Assembly (NCBI GenBank): GCA_948470475.1
Contig: OX419347.1
Span: forward strand, 18,022,675 to 18,086,674
DNA from: Galaxea fascicularis
Taxonomy: Eukaryota; Cnidaria; Anthozoa; Scleractinia; Euphylliidae
Reading direction: 5' to 3'
DNA: 64,000 nucleotides
Shown: positions 61,901 to 64,000 of the stretch, in pieces
How the letters are laid out: the number at the start of each line of letters is the position of its first letter
Numbering within the stretch: position 1 is the first letter of the stretch
Made by a program: the position numbers and the translations under genes
Notes under the pieces: model-generated
What the model saw: only the letters and a program-made list of their open reading frames with translations
Databases searched by the model: none
What the model was told of the DNA's origin: nothing

Positions 61901-63565
61901 TATCTTTCCCTTGTAAACCGTAAGAAGTAAAATCACGTTTGAAATGAGCGCTGGTGTAGCCAACACAAAGCTTATAATAATTTGAGTTAGCAGATAGTGT
62001 CCAGGGACACCATTTAACTCTGAGGAATTAGAACTTGACATAGTTTTCATTCACGACAAATGCTTAGCTGAGCGGTGAAAACAAGATAATGAACCGTGTA
62101 CAGGAAATTGGGTGTATACTAAGAGGCAAGCGAACTATGGGTGCACCAATAGTATTTCATCTTTCTTTTTAAATATTTATATTTTCTTTTCAAAGAGATT
62201 GTATAGAATTTTTTTTCTGCCATCGATGATAGATTAAGTGACGAAACGTTTTTTCAGCAGATGTTTTAATGTTGTAGTTCCTTTTGTTTAGACTAAAATT
62301 GTTAAAATTAGTGACAAAAATCGTTTTAAATTTTGTTCTTTCAAAGAGCACACTTAAAACAGACCACGACTACAGTGCTGCTTATTTCGTTTCACAGGTT
62401 TGGTCTTTGCAGAAGTGTAATCGTTTACATAAAAGCTATGGATGTAAGCTTTCCGGTTCTATTATGAAATTTGCTTTATAGCACTTTGAAAACATGAGTT
62501 TTTGTGTGTTTTAAGATTGAGCACGTCAGCTTTAAAGTGAAAAGGATACAATAATTTCTGTCAAATCAAGCCTTGCTATTTTCAGGTGAAATGATGAGAG
62601 CATTATTGTACTTGTATGCTTAATTATTAAAGGAGAAAGTAGGATTCGTGGCGAAAAGCAAATACATCATAATTGATTGACGGAAATCATTCAACTGACA
62701 TTAGTGAAACTTAACTAATAACGCATTTCCTGAAGATGACAACAGTTAGCTTTAGTGTTCTTTTTAGTGGGACAGCTTTTAAGACACATTTCCCAGCTAT
62801 TATTCATCTCCACTTTTTCATCAATAAAGTTGTTCCGTGCTCTACTGAATCTCGCGCCAAGTTTTAACGAGAAGTTTTAAGATTTTCACAAGAAACGTCG
62901 AGCCGCTTTTATATTTTGTTATATTGATCAGGAATGTTGAAGGGAAAAAAGAGAGAGCAATAGAAAACAAGGGATGGTAGTAGTGCAGCCCCTGGAGAGA
63001 CTTGAACTCTTGTCCCCTGGTTTACTTGACCAGTTGTTTAACCCCTGAGACACGGAGGCTTCATGATTCACCAATGGTTGCTTACTCCTAGGCATACCTT
63101 TCTATTCTAGCACAACGTTTGTTCCGTATTCACAAAGCCTCACCAGATCTCCATGGTGATTTATGGGCCAGTCAAGGTTACTTAAGCAAACAACGATTAT
63201 GTAAATTGAACAGAGGAATAATTTTTGAAAAGAGAGAAAAGAAAACAAATTTGCATGTGATCTCCCCTCCTCCTCTCAAAAGTGGACAACATTCTCACTG
63301 GAAAGTAGTCTCAGAGTTTAAATAATTATACAGTAATTACGTTTACATTATAATAGTTATCGAATCTATATATATCCTGCTGCAATTGCTTTTTGGATGC
63401 TTTTTTCTTGCTTGTCTGGCCTCTTGTGTATCCTTATTTGAAGTGTAGTCGAAAGTGGAAAACGTAATATTGGTCTTACTGTTTTTTTTAGGAGGCAATT
63501 CAGCACCCTGTGGTCCGAATGCTGGTTTCAAGGAAATGGAACAAGTTTGCACACAGTTGGTTTGG
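49458..63565 (+). CDS. TRP-like channel protein with divergent ankyrin-type segment, 5' part (3' end beyond the window)
   Basis: Coding exons 49458-49595, 51588-51764, 52255-52541, 53674-53785, 54535-54843 and 63492-63565 join in consistent phase and give about 366 residues before the window ends. The start MAMKKDEYLVIPVEE is the first ATG after an acceptor-like site at about 49427. The N-terminus is acidic. One ankyrin-like unit is visible in exon 3 (RPTLLHLAAEQNFVHVTKSL). A charged segment with DDENDDE follows, then YDFFYHILEADD and SLSCLRRIAESGNK. The next exon continues EAIQHPVVRMLVSRKWNKFA, which resembles the stretch before the first membrane helix of TRPV/TRPA channels (HP..K..L..KW..F). 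No membrane helix is inside the window, so the channel assignment is inference. The 8.6-kb intron 54844-63491 encloses two GPCR genes; other introns hold LINE, SINE and fold-back repeats. Confidence 0.75.
49805..49826. repeat. TACA microsatellite
   Basis: Five tandem TACA units plus a partial unit, next to the 3' end of the LINE fragment at 49827-50912; probably its simple-repeat tail. Confidence 0.8.
49827..50912 (-). mobile_element. 5'-truncated non-LTR retrotransposon with the reverse transcriptase YADD motif
   Basis: Minus-strand translation gives EIDMYADDTTLFYIGPSVD near 50850-50905, where YADD is the catalytic metal site. Then come CRNNKLTIHSGKSEVMVINR, STCLGVVIDSKLSWQPQI, VKYLKRLRVLPKKVLEAIYF and an open frame to 50007 ending in DFYYF. 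A one-base deletion near 50715 breaks the frame after NSTIGP. The piece ends in 3' non-coding sequence with a TACA tail. It is dissimilar to the LINE fragment at 48706-49195, so two families are present. It lies in a TRP-like gene intron, antisense. Confidence 0.85.
52905..53009. mobile_element. 105-bp full-length snap-back element
   Basis: The left arm AACAATTAGACC..GCCCTCAAGGGC.ACGGGTCAATAGCCCA pairs with the right arm almost end to end, around a short CTTCGCCTC-type loop. Outer ends AACAATTAGACC and GGTCTAATTGTT are exact complements. The arms also contain smaller hairpins. No coding capacity; a fold-back MITE in a TRP-like gene intron. Confidence 0.75.
53079..53422 (-). mobile_element. 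tRNA-derived SINE, second family
   Basis: On the minus strand it starts CCGACCGGTTGGCTCAGTTG, with box A (TGGCTCAGTTGATAGAG) and then box B (GGGTTCAAAGCCC). The body includes AAGGACGATAAGCCGAAGG and GTCCCGTCTCACAACTC. It ends near CACTTTATTTAAAGAG. The head and body differ from the SINE at 12055-12343. It is about 345 bp and sits antisense in a TRP-like gene intron. Confidence 0.85.
55149..55182 (+). repeat. Hairpin followed by CGAAACGTC
   Basis: ACCACTGA and TCAGTGGT form an exact 8-bp stem around TGAACGG, followed by CTCGAAACGTCTC. The order CTGATGA-stem-CGAAAC resembles the core of hammerhead ribozymes carried by Penelope-like retroelements, but stem II is not well formed here. Confidence 0.5.
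55658..55690 (-). repeat. Hairpin followed by CGAAACGTC, opposite orientation
   Basis: On the minus strand TTGACGAA is followed by GAGGC-AACA-GCCTC and CGAAACGTCTGAA. It is the counterpart of the motif at 55149-55182, pointing inward. The 480 bases between the two may be one decayed element. Confidence 0.5.
55717..55736. repeat. Poly(T) run of about 20 bases
   Basis: Homopolymer close to the motif at 55658-55690; could be the poly(A) end of a minus-strand retroelement. Confidence 0.8.
58036..59037 (+). CDS. Class A (rhodopsin-like) orphan GPCR, intronless, nested gene 1
   Basis: The 333-residue protein has seven hydrophobic segments, a short extracellular N-terminus with N-glycosylation sites (NST) and a Ser/Thr-rich tail. 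Class A landmarks are N35 in TM1 (SNVILL), D63 in TM2 (NLSVCD), D118-R119-L120 at the end of TM3 in place of DRY, and a TM6 FAP motif. NPFIY is in TM7, and YRKAF begins helix 8. There is no cysteine at the top of TM3 and extracellular loop 2 is almost absent, so the usual disulfide cannot form. Short loop 2 and this lack recall melanocortin/adenosine-cannabinoid type receptors, but the ligand cannot be guessed. It lies inside a TRP-like gene intron, on the same strand, tail to tail with the paralogue at 61073-62050. A poly(A) signal may be at 59755-59760. Confidence 0.93.
   Translation: MSSSNSTASNSIPQGYLLAQVIVSFVLATPAVISNVILLFTIHRSKIWRSQVTLLVINLSVCDFITGLLPGYGSLYYDINLFMGQTRERLLGSRLVITFAAVVTNIVASCTIAAMAFDRLLAVASPLRYKMRVSSKKVKLFIAVIWIYSLLFSSLAIVLSNTAFVLLYCHLHVSLPLIVLPVVYWKTYRALRYHNNCMRSVSQTDVRNMEQMTLAHRNRERRMISAFLIVLVLFYLTFAPQYIAQNMLVALPSLLRKESFRFFLYTSNKVLLVNCSLNPFIYAWRIPKYRKAFKDAFRGFRCRRNSQYNVPDAFRMVHVPPTDTDSSDPAVST
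59755..59760 (+). terminator. Candidate poly(A) signal of nested GPCR 1
   Basis: AATAAA 718 bases after the GPCR stop codon. Between them (59038-59754) no other gene is seen. Confidence 0.35.
61073..62050 (-). CDS. Class A (rhodopsin-like) orphan GPCR, intronless, nested gene 2
   Basis: A 325-residue paralogue of the receptor at 58036-59037, very similar from MSSSNS to the helix 8 YRKAF. It has a shorter, different C-terminal tail (VTFNCARFKIN). It keeps NLSFCD in TM2, FDRLFAV in place of DRY, FAP in TM6 and NPFIY in TM7, and likewise lacks the TM3 cysteine and a real extracellular loop 2. Its start could be 62050 (MKT) or three codons later at 62041, which matches the start of the paralogue. 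The TM5 region (LLYCHLHVSLPLIVLPVVYW) is identical in the two proteins. It is antisense to the host TRP-like gene. The 2-kb gap to the first receptor has no gene. Confidence 0.93.
   Translation of the reverse strand: MKTMSSSNSSELNGVPGHYLLTQIIISFVLATPALISNVILLLTVYKGKIWRKPIALLVINLSFCDFLTGLGPGYGSLFYDITLYFGQGRENLLWLKHAITIAAVVTNIVASCTIAAMAFDRLFAVSSPFYYQTRVTTTKITVFTTVIWIYAVLFSTLAMALSKTAFVLLYCHLHVSLPLIVLPVVYWKTYRALRCHNNQIRNAYSCHGRDIEQITSAHKNRERRMISALLVVLVLFYVTFAPQFVAQNMLAIHSSFLEMESFTFFLYSSNKFLLVNCTINPFIYAWRIPKYRKAFNEVFGEFIRRKRSSYVVPVTFNCARFKIN
62988..63059 (-). repeat. tRNA-like sequence, probably a SINE head or tRNA pseudogene
   Basis: On the minus strand a 72-base cloverleaf can be drawn. The acceptor pairs GCCTCCG with CAGGGGC with one mismatch. 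The anticodon stem CTGGT/ACCAG encloses CAAGTAA, and box B-like GAGTTCAAGTCTC follows. Position 33 is A rather than the invariant T and the D arm is poor, so it is not a working tRNA. Confidence 0.5.
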
Positions 63566-63599
63566 GTGAGAAAACATACCTTCCATCCTTCTTAAATTT

Positions 63600-63960
63600 T
63601 TTTCTTCCCTCTCGTCCTTCATGTCTACCTGCCTGTCAGTCTTCGCCTCCTTGTTCTCTTTCTTCTATTCTCCCTTTCTTTTTTCCAAGCCTTCTTCCTT
63701 GCTTCGCTCCTTCTCTTCTTTCGTTTTATTTTCACCCGCTTTGTTCCCCTCTTCCTTCCCTCCTTTCTTTCCTTCTTCCTACCGTTCCTTCGCCTCCCTC
63801 CTTCCTCCCTCCCATCATTCCCTGCTTTCTTTCCTTCTTCCTTCCATTCCTTCGCTTCCCTCCTTCCTCCCTCCCATCATTCCCTGTTTTCATCAATGTT
63901 GCCTCCTTTCTTCCTCCCCGTCCTTCTTTCCTTCTCACCTCCCTCCTTTCTCCTTTCTTG
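63600..63960. repeat. Polypyrimidine tract with an internal 62-bp tandem duplication
   Basis: The plus strand is almost only C and T for 360 bases. Two 62-bp units, 63763-63824 and 63825-63886, both contain CTTTCTTTCCTTCTTCCT and end CTCCCATCATTCCCTG. It follows the last TRP-like exon, just inside its next intron. The two long ORFs here are low-complexity artefacts. Confidence 0.85.
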
Positions 63961-64000
63961 GCACCCTGTCATTAATTACATCTTAAATTGTTTCAGCATT

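Noticed and set aside
62988..63059. Functional tRNA gene
   Set aside because: A cloverleaf can be drawn, but position 33 is not T, the acceptor has a mismatch and the D arm is poor; kept only as a tRNA-like repeat.
63547..63986. Long plus-strand ORFs of 142 and 121 codons at the end of the window
   Set aside because: They translate a CT-rich tandem repeat into Pro/Ser/Leu/Phe runs in two frames; this is low complexity, not a gene.
1..64000. CRISPR array, operon, prophage or bacterial island
   Set aside because: No regularly spaced repeats, no polycistronic gene clusters, and introns throughout; the sequence is eukaryotic.

Overview
The window reads as nuclear DNA of a cnidarian, most likely a stony coral. 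It is AT-rich, has many short GT-AG introns, and its proteins sit close to human orthologues but with non-bilaterian features. It also holds tRNA-derived SINEs, snap-back MITE-like elements, non-LTR retrotransposon scraps and a dispersed AT-rich repeat. There is no bacterial, viral or CRISPR content.

Layout. (1) 26-15833, plus: the last 26 coding exons (about 1,425 residues) of phosphatidylinositol 4-kinase alpha, PI4KA. (2) 17244-21279, plus: a complete two-exon DMRT gene with a DM domain, a DMA domain and an unexpected C-terminal four-cysteine motif. (3) 24227-33515, minus: a complete 13-exon Wntless (WLS) gene of 540 residues, convergent with DMRT. (4) 35091-40948, minus: a complete 11-exon lipoxygenase of 621 residues. 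It has a predicted signal peptide, no recognisable PLAT domain, and threonine instead of isoleucine as last residue. (5) 45088-45633 and 46551-47066, plus: two related single-exon genes for small proteins with an N-myristoylation-type start, a basic leader and a predicted alpha/beta domain that resembles TIR/SEFIR folds but that I cannot assign to a known family. (6) 49458-63565 and beyond, plus: the 5' part of a TRP-like channel gene with a divergent ankyrin-like segment. (7) In the 8.6-kb intron of that gene lie two intronless class A GPCR genes, tail to tail (58036-59037 plus, 61073-62050 minus).

The genes do not form an operon or one pathway. PI4KA (plasma-membrane PI4P synthesis), WLS (Wnt export) and DMRT are conserved metazoan genes. 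The lipoxygenase, myristoylated pair, TRP-like gene and GPCR pair look like lineage-elaborated signalling or defence genes. The strongest candidates for something undescribed are the tandem MGN-type proteins, the secreted PLAT-less lipoxygenase and the DMRT C-terminal cysteine motif. Exon models were built by hand from splice sites, reading phase and remembered family sequences; no alignment or transcript data were available.
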